A stretch of DNA of 21,157 nucleotides, taken from the NCBI GenBank assembly GCA_045600025.1, contig JAZRXC010000043.1:1-21157 (forward strand). Reading direction: 5' to 3'. The notes under the pieces were generated by a model. The model ran no database searches and was not told the DNA's origin. It saw nothing but the letters and a program-made list of their open reading frames with translations. This document shows, in pieces, positions 1 through 7,418 of this stretch; the first letter of the stretch is position 1; every line of letters starts with the position of its first letter. The translations under genes were made by a program, and so were the position numbers. This DNA comes from UBA3774 sp045600025 (lineage in GTDB: Bacteria; Bacillota; Clostridia; Lachnospirales; Lachnospiraceae).

Positions 1-55
1 CTTTTTTGCCAAAGTAATCGTGTATTTCAAGACCCGAATGGGTTATCAGTACGGA

Positions 56-253
56 TTATAATTTGGTGACGTTGGTTGCCTGAGGTCCCTTAGCGCCTTC
101 TACTACGTCGAACTCTACTTCCTGTCCTTCGTCGAGAGACTTGAAACCTTCCATGTTCAGTCCTGAGTAATGAACGAATACGTCATTGCCTTCAGCGTCT
201 GAAATGAATCCGTAACCCTTCTGGTTGTTAAACCACTTTACAGTTCCCTTCAT
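56..253 (-). CDS. csp: Cold-shock protein, CspA family
   Basis: A 65-residue single-domain cold-shock protein, the full family length. It binds single-stranded RNA and DNA and acts as an RNA chaperone and antiterminator in the cytoplasm. The start MKGTVKWFNNQKGYGFI is canonical. RNP1 (KGYGFI, residues 12-17) and RNP2 (VFVHY, about 25-29) are intact. I chose the ATG at 251-253 because a GGAGG ribosome site sits just upstream. A longer reading from an upstream TTG would place that site inside the gene. It is monocistronic, with its own promoter at 307-335 and a roughly 47-nt leader that begins with a hairpin. Which csp paralogue it is cannot be told. Confidence 0.97.
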   Translation of the reverse strand: MKGTVKWFNNQKGYGFISDAEGNDVFVHYSGLNMEGFKSLDEGQEVEFDVVEGAKGPQATNVTKL

Positions 254-282
254 AATTACCTCCAAAATGTGGCCATGTGTGT

Positions 283-299
283 CGTACTAAAAATGTACG
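283..299 (-). promoter_or_regulatory. 5'-end hairpin in csp leader
   Basis: CGTAC and GTACG (295-299 and 283-287) form a 5-bp stem with a 7-nt A/T loop. It begins almost at the predicted transcription start (about 300), so the csp mRNA would carry a stem-loop at its 5' end. Possible roles are mRNA stabilisation or a cold-shock leader element; this is inference. Confidence 0.4.
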
Positions 300-306
300 T
301 GAGAAA

Positions 307-335
307 AATATAATACAATTTTTTTTAGTAGTCAA
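307..335 (-). promoter_or_regulatory. csp promoter
   Basis: On the minus strand, TTGACT (-35, 330-335), a 17-nt spacer with an A8 run, then TATATT (-10, 307-312). The predicted start is near 300, about 47 nt upstream of the csp start codon. Confidence 0.7.
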
Positions 336-371
336 TTATTTTTTATGCATAAAACTATATTTTTTCTATGA

Positions 372-557
372 CTATTTTGTTTGAGTTTTAGAACTACACA
401 CATTACTGCCGGAATTTTGACAATTTGCACAATCCCCATTGCATGCTCCTTTTGTTTTCTTTATTTTTTTCAGGGCAAATATTACTGCTGCCGCGAGCAG
501 GATGCATACAAGTATTGTCAGCCAATTGTCTGTAATGAAGGTGATGATGTCTGCCAT
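372..557 (-). CDS. FeoB-associated-type Cys-rich small membrane protein
   Basis: A 61-residue protein with one N-terminal membrane helix (about residues 10-31), a basic stop-transfer stretch (KKIKKTK) and a short Cys-rich tail with four cysteines (C37, C41, C44 and one near residue 52, in a CNGDCANC arrangement). This architecture matches the FeoB-associated Cys-rich membrane proteins, usually encoded next to ferrous-iron transporters. No feoA or feoB lies in the window, so this is an orphan copy and a role in iron handling is inference from family resemblance. I chose the ATG at 555-557, which has AAGGAG five bases upstream, over an upstream alternative start. It has its own promoter at 576-604. 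Confidence 0.75.
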   Translation of the reverse strand: MADIITFITDNWLTILVCILLAAAVIFALKKIKKTKGACNGDCANCQNSGSNVCSSKTQTK

Positions 558-575
558 TTTTTCTCCTTGCGGAAA

Positions 576-604
576 ATTATATAATAACTGCGGCATCTAA
601 GCAA
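576..604 (-). promoter_or_regulatory. Promoter of the Cys-rich mini-protein gene
   Basis: On the minus strand, TTGCTT (-35, 599-604), a 17-nt spacer, then a perfect TATAAT (-10, 576-581). The start would be near 569, giving a very short leader that just includes the AAGGAG at 563-568. Confidence 0.6.
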
Positions 605-666
605 CTACACTATCGCGCCGCATTCCGCGCCATGCACCGCCGCTCGCGTCTGCGCATCCTATATTC

Positions 667-701
667 GCGGCACATTTGCAACGGCAAACGTGTCGCGATG
701 C
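667..701 (+). repeat. Dispersed 35-nt intergenic element, copy 1
   Basis: Begins GCGGCACATT, then six variable bases, then GGCAAACGTGT and GATGC. It aligns without gaps with 11538-11572 (28 of 35 identical). A related inverted copy lies at 808-832 and a short partial copy at 13254-13266. Confidence 0.6.
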
Positions 702-807
702 CTACCTCGTCTTCGCCGCCTATTACGCCACTCGCTCCGACTCCCACCGAAACGGGAGCTCTCCGCTCGGGCGGCTAGGCTCGACTCGCCTACGGCCCTG
801 CTCCAGT

Positions 808-832
808 GTTTGCCTTATGCTAAATGTGCCGC
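808..832 (-). repeat. Dispersed intergenic element, inverted partial copy
   Basis: GTTTGCC, seven variable bases, then AAATGTGCCGC: the reverse complement of the first 23 bases of the 667 copy, apart from the inner spacer. With copy 1 it forms an inverted pair enclosing about 165 bases. Confidence 0.55.
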
Positions 833-965
833 CCTAACGCGCCGACGAGGCTCTGCGTCTGATACGCACCGTAAGAGGCGCCCGACGGATGCAGGAGAGG
901 CGCCTACGGCGTCCGACTACAGTGGAAAACGAGCCAACGCAGTTGGCGACAAATTGGTCCGTCGA

Positions 966-987
966 GTTGCGCCTCTTTAAGTGTGCG
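966..987 (+). repeat. 22-nt direct repeat, copy 1
   Basis: GTTGCGCCTCTTTAAG followed by TGTGCG. It matches 1026-1047 at 21 of 22 positions and begins exactly 60 nt before it. Confidence 0.7.
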
Positions 988-1025
988 TGAAGACGACAGA
1001 GCGAGGAGACGGTACGATAGAGTTT

Positions 1026-1047
1026 GTTGCGCCTCTTTAAGCGTGCG
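1026..1047 (+). repeat. 22-nt direct repeat, copy 2
   Basis: GTTGCGCCTCTTTAAG followed by CGTGCG. Second copy of the repeat at 966-987, with a single base difference. Confidence 0.7.
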
Positions 1048-1110
1048 AGGAAGATGCGCAGACGCGAGCGTTTCCCAGCGCAGGAGAGCAGCGCTGTCAA
1101 GAATATACAC

Positions 1111-1139
1111 TTGAATGTTGAAGACTTAGTCCGTATAAT
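1111..1139 (+). promoter_or_regulatory. Promoter of the aminotransferase operon
   Basis: TTGAAT (-35, 1111-1116), a 17-nt spacer and a perfect TATAAT (-10, 1134-1139). The start falls near 1146, leaving a leader of about 23 nt with GGAGG at 1156-1160, eight bases before the ATG. There is no room for a riboswitch. Confidence 0.75.
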
Positions 1140-1168
1140 TAACATATATTATATTGGAGGGCAAATAA

Positions 1169-2650
1169 ATGGCATACAAAGGATTCGCAATTGATGAATA
1201 TTTAGACGCAGCAGCAGTCACAAAAGAATTAGACGAACTAATCAAAAAGCCAATCTACTCAATAAAACCCGAAGCACTAAAACAATACGAAGAAGAATAC
1301 TTCGCCAAAAAATGCGCTACCTCAAAAGAAATGACCGACACGGCCAAGACAATAATCCCCGGTGGCGTACAGCACAACCTCGCATTCAACTACCCATTCC
1401 CGATAGTAATCACAAAAGCCGAAGGCGCGAAGCTCTATGACATCGACGGCAATGAATACTATGACCTGCTTCAGGCAGGCGGCCCCACTATATTAGGAAG
1501 CAATGACCCCGTTGTACGCGACGCAGTAATCGAACTGCTCAACACCTGCGGCCCTTCAACAGGACTCTTCCATGAATATGAATACAAGCTCGCGAAAAAA
1601 ATCAGCGACATGGTACCTTCGGTAGATCGTTTCCGCATGCTCGGAAGCGGAACCGAAAGTTGCATGTGTGCAATCAGAATCGCAAGGCTTGCAACAGGAC
1701 ATAAGAACATCCTGAAGATGGGCGGCGCTTACCACGGCTGGTCAGACCAGATGGCATACGGCACCAGAGTGCCCGGCTCAAAGCATATCTTAAGCAAGGG
1801 CGTTCCGAAGTACGTATTCAAACACACAGACGAGTTTTTCCCGAATGATCTTGACTCTCTCGAAAGAAAGCTTCGCAAGAATAAATTATCAGGCGGCACC
1901 GCCGCAGTATATATCGAGCCCGTAGGACCTGAGAGCGGTACCTGGCCCGTATCAAAAGAATTTGTAAAAGGCTGCGAAGAGCTTGCTCACAAATATGGTG
2001 CGCTCTTTGTATGCGACGAAGTTGTATCCGGCTTCCGTATCGGACCTTCAGGCGCACAAGGCTTCTACGGTATAGATCCTGACCTTACCGTATTCGGTAA
2101 GATAGTAGCAGGCGGATATCCGGGAGCAGGTGGCGTAGGCGGACACCGCGACGTTATGGCATACCTCGGAGCCGGCCTCGACAGCTCGGGAAAGAAAGTT
2201 CCGAAGGCGATGTGCGGCGGCACCATGGCAGCCACACCTATCTCGTGCGTAGCAGGATACGTAACACTCTGCGAGCTTGAGAAGCGCAATGCATGCGAAG
2301 TAGCAGGACGCATGGCAGACAGACTTACCAATGGGCTCAAAGAACTGATTAAGAAATACGACCTTCCGTTTGTAGCCTTCAACCAGGGATCCATTTGCCA
2401 CCTCGACAGCGTAGGCACCATGCATTTCACGGTAGACTGGAAGCACCCCTGGACCATCCCGAATATGCTCAAAGAAACCGACAAGCGTCAGCGCGAGATG
2501 GAGCACATGGGAGCAGCTTATATGGCAGAGGGTATCGTAACTCTTGCAGGCTCACGCCTTTACACCTCAGCAGCTTATACCGAAGAGATGATCGATGACG
2601 TACTTTCACGCTTCGACAAAGTATTTGCAAATTGCGGAAAGCTTGAGTAA
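1169..2650 (+). CDS. Class III PLP-dependent aminotransferase, GSA-aminomutase-like
   Basis: A 493-residue fold-type I PLP enzyme of aminotransferase class III, closest in motifs to glutamate-1-semialdehyde aminomutase (HemL). Visible motifs are IIPGGVQH (62-69), the GSGTES phosphate loop (159-164), MGGAYHGW (184-191), CDEV with the cofactor Asp (D283) and the Schiff-base lysine K311 in TVFGKIVAGGYP. HemL is normally about 430 residues. This protein has an extra N-terminal segment of about 50 residues and no other tetrapyrrole gene nearby, so a role in haem synthesis is unlikely. As first gene of an operon with an aldolase and a sugar-type kinase, it more probably transaminates an intermediate of a dedicated catabolic route. 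The substrate is unknown. It overlaps the next gene by one base (TAATG). Confidence 0.88.
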   Translation: MAYKGFAIDEYLDAAAVTKELDELIKKPIYSIKPEALKQYEEEYFAKKCATSKEMTDTAKTIIPGGVQHNLAFNYPFPIVITKAEGAKLYDIDGNEYYDLLQAGGPTILGSNDPVVRDAVIELLNTCGPSTGLFHEYEYKLAKKISDMVPSVDRFRMLGSGTESCMCAIRIARLATGHKNILKMGGAYHGWSDQMAYGTRVPGSKHILSKGVPKYVFKHTDEFFPNDLDSLERKLRKNKLSGGTAAVYIEPVGPESGTWPVSKEFVKGCEELAHKYGALFVCDEVVSGFRIGPSGAQGFYGIDPDLTVFGKIVAGGYPGAGGVGGHRDVMAYLGAGLDSSGKKVPKAMCGGTMAATPISCVAGYVTLCELEKRNACEVAGRMADRLTNGLKELIKKYDLPFVAFNQGSICHLDSVGTMHFTVDWKHPWTIPNMLKETDKRQREMEHMGAAYMAEGIVTLAGSRLYTSAAYTEEMIDDVLSRFDKVFANCGKLE

Positions 2651-3462
2651 TGACAGAAAAAGAAGCAAGGTCACATATAATTCACGCGTGTCATAACCTG
2701 CTTGAAGAAAAGCTGGTTGCGCGCACATGGGGAAATATCAGCGCAAGACTGTCCGATGACGAATTTATCATCACGCCGAGCGGCATGAGTTATCTTAACC
2801 TGCGCGAAGAAGACCTGGTTAAGGTTAAGATGCCTGACTGTTCTTATGATGGTGACAGAAAGCCAAGTAGCGAAAAGAAAATACATGCGTATGCTTATGC
2901 TACTCATTCCGATGTGAATTTCGTAATACACACGCATCAGTATTATGCCTCAGTCGTATGTGCTGCTTGCGCGGACGTAGAAAATATTCCCTGTGCAGGA
3001 TACGGACTTGCCGGTACAAAAAAGCTCGCAGAAGCTCTGCTTGCCGCATTTGCCGCACATCCTGAAAGCGACGCATTTTTGATGGCACGCCACGGCGCGC
3101 TTATCCTCGGCACTGACGAAGAAGCCGCATTTGCCCGCGCAAGGAAGATTGAAGAAACCTGCAAGCGTGCATTCGAAGAGCATATTAAAACGGCAACACC
3201 CGTTTCCGATAAAGAACTTGCGAAGCCTTATCTTGATGACTTCGCTCAAATCGGTCTTGATAAAAAAAGCAGCGTAATCTTAGCTGCAATAAACGCGCCC
3301 GTAGATGAATCGAACCTTGATGACGACGAGGCGGCATTTGCATATATTTGCAAAAAGAATGCCGACGCCGCAAGGTACGCTTATGCTCGCGGGCCGCTCG
3401 GATTTTTCGACTCACATTTACAAAATCTGGTATACAGATACAAATACTCAAAATTAAAATAA
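2650..3462 (+). CDS. Class II aldolase/adducin family protein
   Basis: A 270-residue protein of the class II (zinc) aldolase family, resembling L-fuculose-1-phosphate and L-ribulose-5-phosphate 4-epimerase relatives. These cleave or epimerise sugar phosphates at a metal-bound enediolate. Visible are TWGNIS (26-31), ITPSGM (41-46), the catalytic Glu E75, the metal ligands H94 and H96 in VIHTHQY, and a third ligand H148 in ARHGALILG, so the active site looks intact. The family is usually about 210-230 residues. Here the C-terminal extension (about 200-270) has no motif that I recognise. Its start codon overlaps the stop of the aminotransferase gene, implying translational coupling. The exact substrate cannot be read from sequence. 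Confidence 0.88.
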   Translation: MTEKEARSHIIHACHNLLEEKLVARTWGNISARLSDDEFIITPSGMSYLNLREEDLVKVKMPDCSYDGDRKPSSEKKIHAYAYATHSDVNFVIHTHQYYASVVCAACADVENIPCAGYGLAGTKKLAEALLAAFAAHPESDAFLMARHGALILGTDEEAAFARARKIEETCKRAFEEHIKTATPVSDKELAKPYLDDFAQIGLDKKSSVILAAINAPVDESNLDDDEAAFAYICKKNADAARYAYARGPLGFFDSHLQNLVYRYKYSKLK

Positions 3463-3471
3463 GGAGCCGAC

Positions 3472-5052
3472 ATGAAAAGAGTAATCGCTTACGACATCGG
3501 AACGACAGGAGTTAAGACCTGTCTGTTTGAGATTGACAGATCAATCCGCCTGATTGATTCAGCCTCCCGCAAATATCCGCTTTACATATTGCCGGACGGC
3601 GGCGCCGAGCAGGACGGTGATGATTGGTGGAACGGAATGGCCGACAGCACCAAAGAGCTTATCGAGAGAACGGGTATTGATCCGCATACAATCGACGGCT
3701 TGTCATTCTGCTCACAGATGCAGGGACTGGTTCTTGTAGATAAAGACGGCGTTCCGGTTCATCGCCCCATGAGTTATATGGATCAGCGCGCAACCGAAGA
3801 AGTAAAGAAGGGCATGTCTTACGGCATTCAGATTGCAGGGGCAAATATATTAAAAGCCATTCCGAGTCTCATTATCACCGGCGCGGTTACGAGCAGCGTT
3901 AAGGATCCGGTTTGGAAGTGCAAATGGATCGAGGCGCACGAGCCGGAGAATTTTGCGAGAGCATACAGATGGCTTGATGTAAAGGACTATCTGACCGCAA
4001 GATGCACCGGCAGATTTACGATGACGGAAGATAGCGCATTCTCTACTTTAATTTGCGATACCCGTCCCGGACGTGTCGGCTGGAATAAGACAATGAACAA
4101 GATGTTCAACATCCGCGAGGACCTGCTGCCTGAGATTATTAAATCAACGGACCTTGTCGGACCGCTTACCGCTAAGGCAGCCGAGGAACTCGGCCTTGCA
4201 GAAGGCATACCGGTATTCGGCGGCGGCGGAGACAGCAGCCTTATAGGTGTAGGCGCCGGATGCGTAAAGGTTGGAGATACACACATTTACTCCGGAACAA
4301 GCGGCTGGGTTATCACGGTAGTTGATAAACAGATGGTAGACGTTTCTGCTATGATTGCAGCGGTTACAGGCGCAGACAGCGGCAAATACAATTATTTCGC
4401 CGAGATGGAGACCGCCGGCAAGGCAATTGACTGGGCCAAGAACACATTCCTGCTTGACGGCACCGGATATTACACAGATGCCGAGCACGCAGAAAAACCT
4501 GATACATTCAATTTCCTGTGCGATGCGATAAAAGATATCGAGCCCGGCAGCGGCGGAGTAATATTTGCCCCTTGGCTGCACGGCAACAGATGTCCTTTTG
4601 AAGATCCCGCATCAGTCGGAGTGTTCATCGGCGCTAAGATTGAGACAACCAAGGCTCATATGTTCAAGGCAGTTGTTGAAGGCGTGTTCTATCATCTGCG
4701 CTGGATGCTTGAATGCCAGGATAAGAAGATCAAGACTTCCGATACTATCAGATTTGTCGGCGGTACGGCTTTATCACCTTTGTTCTGCCAGATTTTATCC
4801 GATATATTGGGACGCAAGGTTGAGACGGTTGAGTCACCGCAGAATGTCGGCTCTGTGGGAGCGGCGGCAGTTATGGCAGTAGGCCTCGGACTTGCAAAGA
4901 CGCTCACCGAAGCGGCTTCATTTATCCCGGCAAATGCTACGTACGAGCCCGACATGGTCAAGCACGCAGCATACGAACAGTATTATCAAGCTTTCAAGAA
5001 GCTTTATAAGGCAAATAAAGACTTATTCAAAACCGTGAAGGGAGAAAATTGA
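3472..5052 (+). CDS. FGGY-family carbohydrate kinase, xylulokinase-like
   Basis: A 526-residue two-domain sugar kinase of the FGGY family, the usual length. The N-terminal phosphate-1 motif DIGTTGVK (8-15), the catalytic Asp D254 in GGGGDSSLIGVGAG, SGTSGWV (about 274-280) and the C-terminal FVGGTALSPLFCQ are all visible. It should phosphorylate a ketose, polyol or sugar acid with ATP in the cytoplasm, producing a substrate for the neighbouring class II aldolase. It starts at the ATG preceded by AAGGAG, which overlaps the upstream stop. Its stop overlaps the GtrA-like start (TGATG). Xylulose is only a default guess, because no pentose isomerase or transporter is encoded beside it. Confidence 0.88.
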   Translation: MKRVIAYDIGTTGVKTCLFEIDRSIRLIDSASRKYPLYILPDGGAEQDGDDWWNGMADSTKELIERTGIDPHTIDGLSFCSQMQGLVLVDKDGVPVHRPMSYMDQRATEEVKKGMSYGIQIAGANILKAIPSLIITGAVTSSVKDPVWKCKWIEAHEPENFARAYRWLDVKDYLTARCTGRFTMTEDSAFSTLICDTRPGRVGWNKTMNKMFNIREDLLPEIIKSTDLVGPLTAKAAEELGLAEGIPVFGGGGDSSLIGVGAGCVKVGDTHIYSGTSGWVITVVDKQMVDVSAMIAAVTGADSGKYNYFAEMETAGKAIDWAKNTFLLDGTGYYTDAEHAEKPDTFNFLCDAIKDIEPGSGGVIFAPWLHGNRCPFEDPASVGVFIGAKIETTKAHMFKAVVEGVFYHLRWMLECQDKKIKTSDTIRFVGGTALSPLFCQILSDILGRKVETVESPQNVGSVGAAAVMAVGLGLAKTLTEAASFIPANATYEPDMVKHAAYEQYYQAFKKLYKANKDLFKTVKGEN

Positions 5053-5519
5053 TGAGCAAAGTAAAAGATAACAAAGAACTTATGAGAGCGGTGAAATTCA
5101 CGCTGTTCTCAATGTCCGCCGGACTTATTCAGATACTGTCCACAGAGGTCATCCTGGCATTTCTTACCGACTGGGAATACTGGGTACGCTACCTGATCGG
5201 TCTTGTACTTTCCGTAATATGGAACTTTACATTCAACCGTAAGTTCACGTTCAAATCAGCCAACAACGTTCCGATTGCGATGCTTAAGGTATTTGCATTC
5301 TACGTTGTATTTACACCACTTTCTACACTGCTTGCCGATTTCCTGCAGGCAGACCTCGGCTGGCCCGAGCTTATCTGCCAGCTTCTTATCATGCTCCTGA
5401 ACTTCATCACCGAGTTCCTGTATCAGAAGTATTTCGTATTCCGCGGAAGCATTGATACAAATGATATTGCTCAGAAGGAAGCCGCAAAAGAAGCCGCAGA
5501 AAAAGAAGCACAGGAATAA
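5052..5519 (+). CDS. GtrA-like family membrane protein
   Basis: A 155-residue protein with about four membrane helices and the GtrA signature region WNFTFNRKFTFKS followed by two more helices and FLYQKYFVFRG. GtrA-family proteins are thought to move lipid-linked sugars or assist in glycan modification. The C-terminus is a charged Ala/Glu/Lys tail (AAKEAAEKEAQE). I chose the ATG at 5052, which has GGGAG seven bases upstream and overlaps the kinase stop by one base. It is the last gene of the operon, immediately before a strong terminator. Why a GtrA-like protein travels with an aminotransferase-aldolase-kinase set is not clear. Confidence 0.85.
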   Translation: MSKVKDNKELMRAVKFTLFSMSAGLIQILSTEVILAFLTDWEYWVRYLIGLVLSVIWNFTFNRKFTFKSANNVPIAMLKVFAFYVVFTPLSTLLADFLQADLGWPELICQLLIMLLNFITEFLYQKYFVFRGSIDTNDIAQKEAAKEAAEKEAQE

Positions 5520-5534
5520 TTCTACAGACATAAT

Positions 5535-5562
5535 AAAACCCCGGCAGCCCGCCGGGGTTTTT
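5535..5562. terminator. Bidirectional intrinsic terminator
   Basis: AAAACCCCGGC (5535-5545) pairs perfectly with GCCGGGGTTTT (5551-5561) around a 5-nt loop, with T tracts on both strands. It ends the plus-strand operon and also serves the minus-strand symporter gene that stops at 5581. Confidence 0.93.
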
Positions 5563-5580
5563 CTTTGCTTAAAATATATA

Positions 5581-7170
5581 TCAGATTTCTGCGTGGAGCT
5601 TATCTTTATCAAGCATATCAAGTGAATCCGCAAGGTCAACGAGCTCGAGCTGAAGACAAGAGAGGTTACTTGCCGTGCAGATAAAGTCGGGGATTATATT
5701 AAGCGTGCAGAACAGCGCCAGTGATTCGGCAGGCAGACCCATTTGCGCTATGATGAGCGCGAAGCAGGAAAGACCGCCGCCGGGTACAGGCGGAGCCGCA
5801 ATCGCAAGAAGTACTGATATCAGCATCAAAAGCAGCAGCCATGATATCGACAATTCGGTGTCATAACATTCGGCAACATAAATTGCTATGGTAAAGAAGA
5901 GGGATGCAGAGCCGGGCATGAATATCGTCTGTCCGATAGGAACGCCGATATTTACTATGCGTGAATCTATGCCGAATTTTTTCTCACATGTCTCTACATT
6001 ATCTGCAAATGCCGCAGCTGACGAAGCGGTGGTAATAGCTATTGCAAAGGTGGAACTGATTTTCTTAATAAGAAGCTTGAACGGAACCTTGTGCTTGAAG
6101 TGAATTATTACAAGGTAAAGCACTATATTTGCAAGGCCGCACAGGAGCATAGTAAGCATCATCTTATATGAGTCAACTAAAAGCGCACCGTCATTACTTA
6201 GCAAAAGCTCAAAGACACACAGAAATACGAAAGCGGGAATTAACTTACTGATGCCCGACATAATCAGCTGAACGATGTAGTTCGTCTGTTCAACGAATTT
6301 TGCGGCAATGGTAGTCTTATCGGCGAGTATCAGCATGGCAATACCGAAAATAACTGCTATGAAAATAATCTGCAGAGTGTTTCCGCTGATGAAAGGCGCA
6401 AGGAGATTATCGGGAATGATGTCAAGTATCATCCGGTACAGCTCATTTCCGTTAAATGCTGCAGCTGAAGAACTGGTTATTGTATAGAAGGGCATTGTTA
6501 TAAGAAGCGTAACGACGCCGAGCACAACGAGCATAATAACAAAGCGCAACAGCATCTTTTTACCTACACGGCTGAGCGCGGAAATATCACCGATGCTGAA
6601 CACACCCCACATAACTGACAGTAATACAAGCGGGAGAGAGATGAATCTGATAAGACCCATAAGTGTTTCATATATAGGGTATATAATATCATCTGCGAGG
6701 ACACTACTAAATGAAGTCGGAAGCAGGCGGAACAGCTGCGACAGGATAAATGCCGCCGCAACCGATATTAACAGTTGAAGCAAAAGGTTATTCTTGCGCT
6801 GCTTCTTAAATGTATATGTAAGTACATTTGCGCCACCGCGGTGTTCCCACTTTAAAGTGAAGCCCTGACCGCCGGAGAGGTTTTGAAGTATCTCGCTGTA
6901 ATTCTCATCGCCCGTGTCAAATGGATTGCAGGAGTAGCCCGGCAGAGATACGATCATATTGCAATCTTTGCGTTTAGCATTTAGTTCGATGCTAAATGAA
7001 GCTTCCTCACCGAACTTTTGCTGATAAGTAAGCAGCGCTTCCTCAAGAGCAAGCGTAATGCGGAGAGTGTCTTTTCTTTTATTTTCATAAGCAGAGGCGA
7101 CTTCTTTTACATGGTCTATGGCGTGTTCGATGCCGTAGTTAGTCAATTTGTATTCGATTTTTTCACGCAT
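5581..7170 (-). CDS. Dicarboxylate/amino-acid:cation symporter with N-terminal ATPase-like domain
   Basis: A 529-residue fusion. Residues 1 to about 125 are soluble and resemble a small GHKL (HATPase, RsbW-type) domain: LRITLALEEALLTYQ (36-50) fits the helix carrying the N box, and SGGQGF with GGANVLTYTF (about 99-121) fits the C-terminal glycine loop and strand. The N-box Asn appears replaced (EEALLT), so ATP binding may be lost. Residues about 128-529 form a DAACS/SDF-type transporter (GltP/DctA relatives), with the reentrant-loop region STFAIAITTASSAAAFAD and PIGQTIFMPGSA where canonical members have NMDGT. Substrate and coupling ion are therefore uncertain. A GAGGTG ribosome site lies five bases before the ATG. 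The gene stands alone with its own promoter and a terminator shared with the opposing operon. Confidence 0.82.
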   Translation of the reverse strand: MREKIEYKLTNYGIEHAIDHVKEVASAYENKRKDTLRITLALEEALLTYQQKFGEEASFSIELNAKRKDCNMIVSLPGYSCNPFDTGDENYSEILQNLSGGQGFTLKWEHRGGANVLTYTFKKQRKNNLLLQLLISVAAAFILSQLFRLLPTSFSSVLADDIIYPIYETLMGLIRFISLPLVLLSVMWGVFSIGDISALSRVGKKMLLRFVIMLVVLGVVTLLITMPFYTITSSSAAAFNGNELYRMILDIIPDNLLAPFISGNTLQIIFIAVIFGIAMLILADKTTIAAKFVEQTNYIVQLIMSGISKLIPAFVFLCVFELLLSNDGALLVDSYKMMLTMLLCGLANIVLYLVIIHFKHKVPFKLLIKKISSTFAIAITTASSAAAFADNVETCEKKFGIDSRIVNIGVPIGQTIFMPGSASLFFTIAIYVAECYDTELSISWLLLLMLISVLLAIAAPPVPGGGLSCFALIIAQMGLPAESLALFCTLNIIPDFICTASNLSCLQLELVDLADSLDMLDKDKLHAEI

Positions 7171-7206
7171 GGGGGCACCTCATTTCTTTTACAATATAAT
7201 GAGAGA

Positions 7207-7235
7207 AGTATATAGCAAATGTGCTGAGTTGGCAA
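7207..7235 (-). promoter_or_regulatory. Promoter of the symporter gene
   Basis: On the minus strand, TTGCCA (-35, 7230-7235), a 17-nt spacer and TATACT (-10, 7207-7212). The start is near 7200, giving a leader of about 30 nt. Confidence 0.6.
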
Positions 7236-7378
7236 TTAAAAAATGCATAAAACTAAGAGTATTACTTACTAGGCTATCACGCCAATCATCTTAAATTATT
7301 TATAACATCATTATATAATATGAAGAAACACGCTGCAGGCGGTGAAGATTTGTATTATTATGCTAAACGCACATCATA

Positions 7379-7393
7379 GTTAATATTATTAAC
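7379..7393. promoter_or_regulatory. Palindromic candidate operator
   Basis: GTTAATATTATTAAC is a perfect 15-nt odd palindrome about 25 nt upstream of the -35 box of the aroE-TRAP promoter. A smaller related palindrome, ATTAATGTTAAT (7424-7435), lies inside the promoter spacer. This looks like regulator-binding architecture; no regulator gene is adjacent. Confidence 0.4.
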
Positions 7394-7418
7394 AAGTGCC
7401 GCAACCATAAAAAAATGA

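Larger units (their letters stand above)
605..1110. other. Gene-free GC-rich intergenic stretch with repeats
   Basis: About 500 bases with no convincing gene. The open frames here are Arg/Leu-rich, lack ribosome sites and lie opposite one another, as expected of GC-rich non-coding DNA. The stretch contains a pair of inverted elements (667-701 and 808-832), a 22-nt direct repeat (966 and 1026), and the motif GAGGCGC in both orientations (about 875-881, 896-902, 969-975, 1029-1035). I see no tRNA or riboswitch. Confidence 0.7.

Noticed and set aside
31..44. Hairpin downstream of csp as a terminator
   Set aside because: ACCC/GGGT gives only about four pairs, and no T tract follows on the minus strand.
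690..980. Open frame of 96 codons, and opposing frames at 834-1145 on the minus strand
   Set aside because: Arg/Ser/Leu-rich translations on both strands without ribosome sites, in repeat-laden GC-rich DNA. They look like chance open frames.
966..1047. Possible CRISPR array from 22-nt repeats
   Set aside because: Only two copies, no third unit at the expected interval and no cas genes.
1169..2650. Haem-biosynthetic glutamate-1-semialdehyde aminomutase (hemL)
   Set aside because: Motifs resemble HemL, but the extra N-terminal segment and the aldolase/kinase operon point to a different role; no tetrapyrrole genes are nearby.
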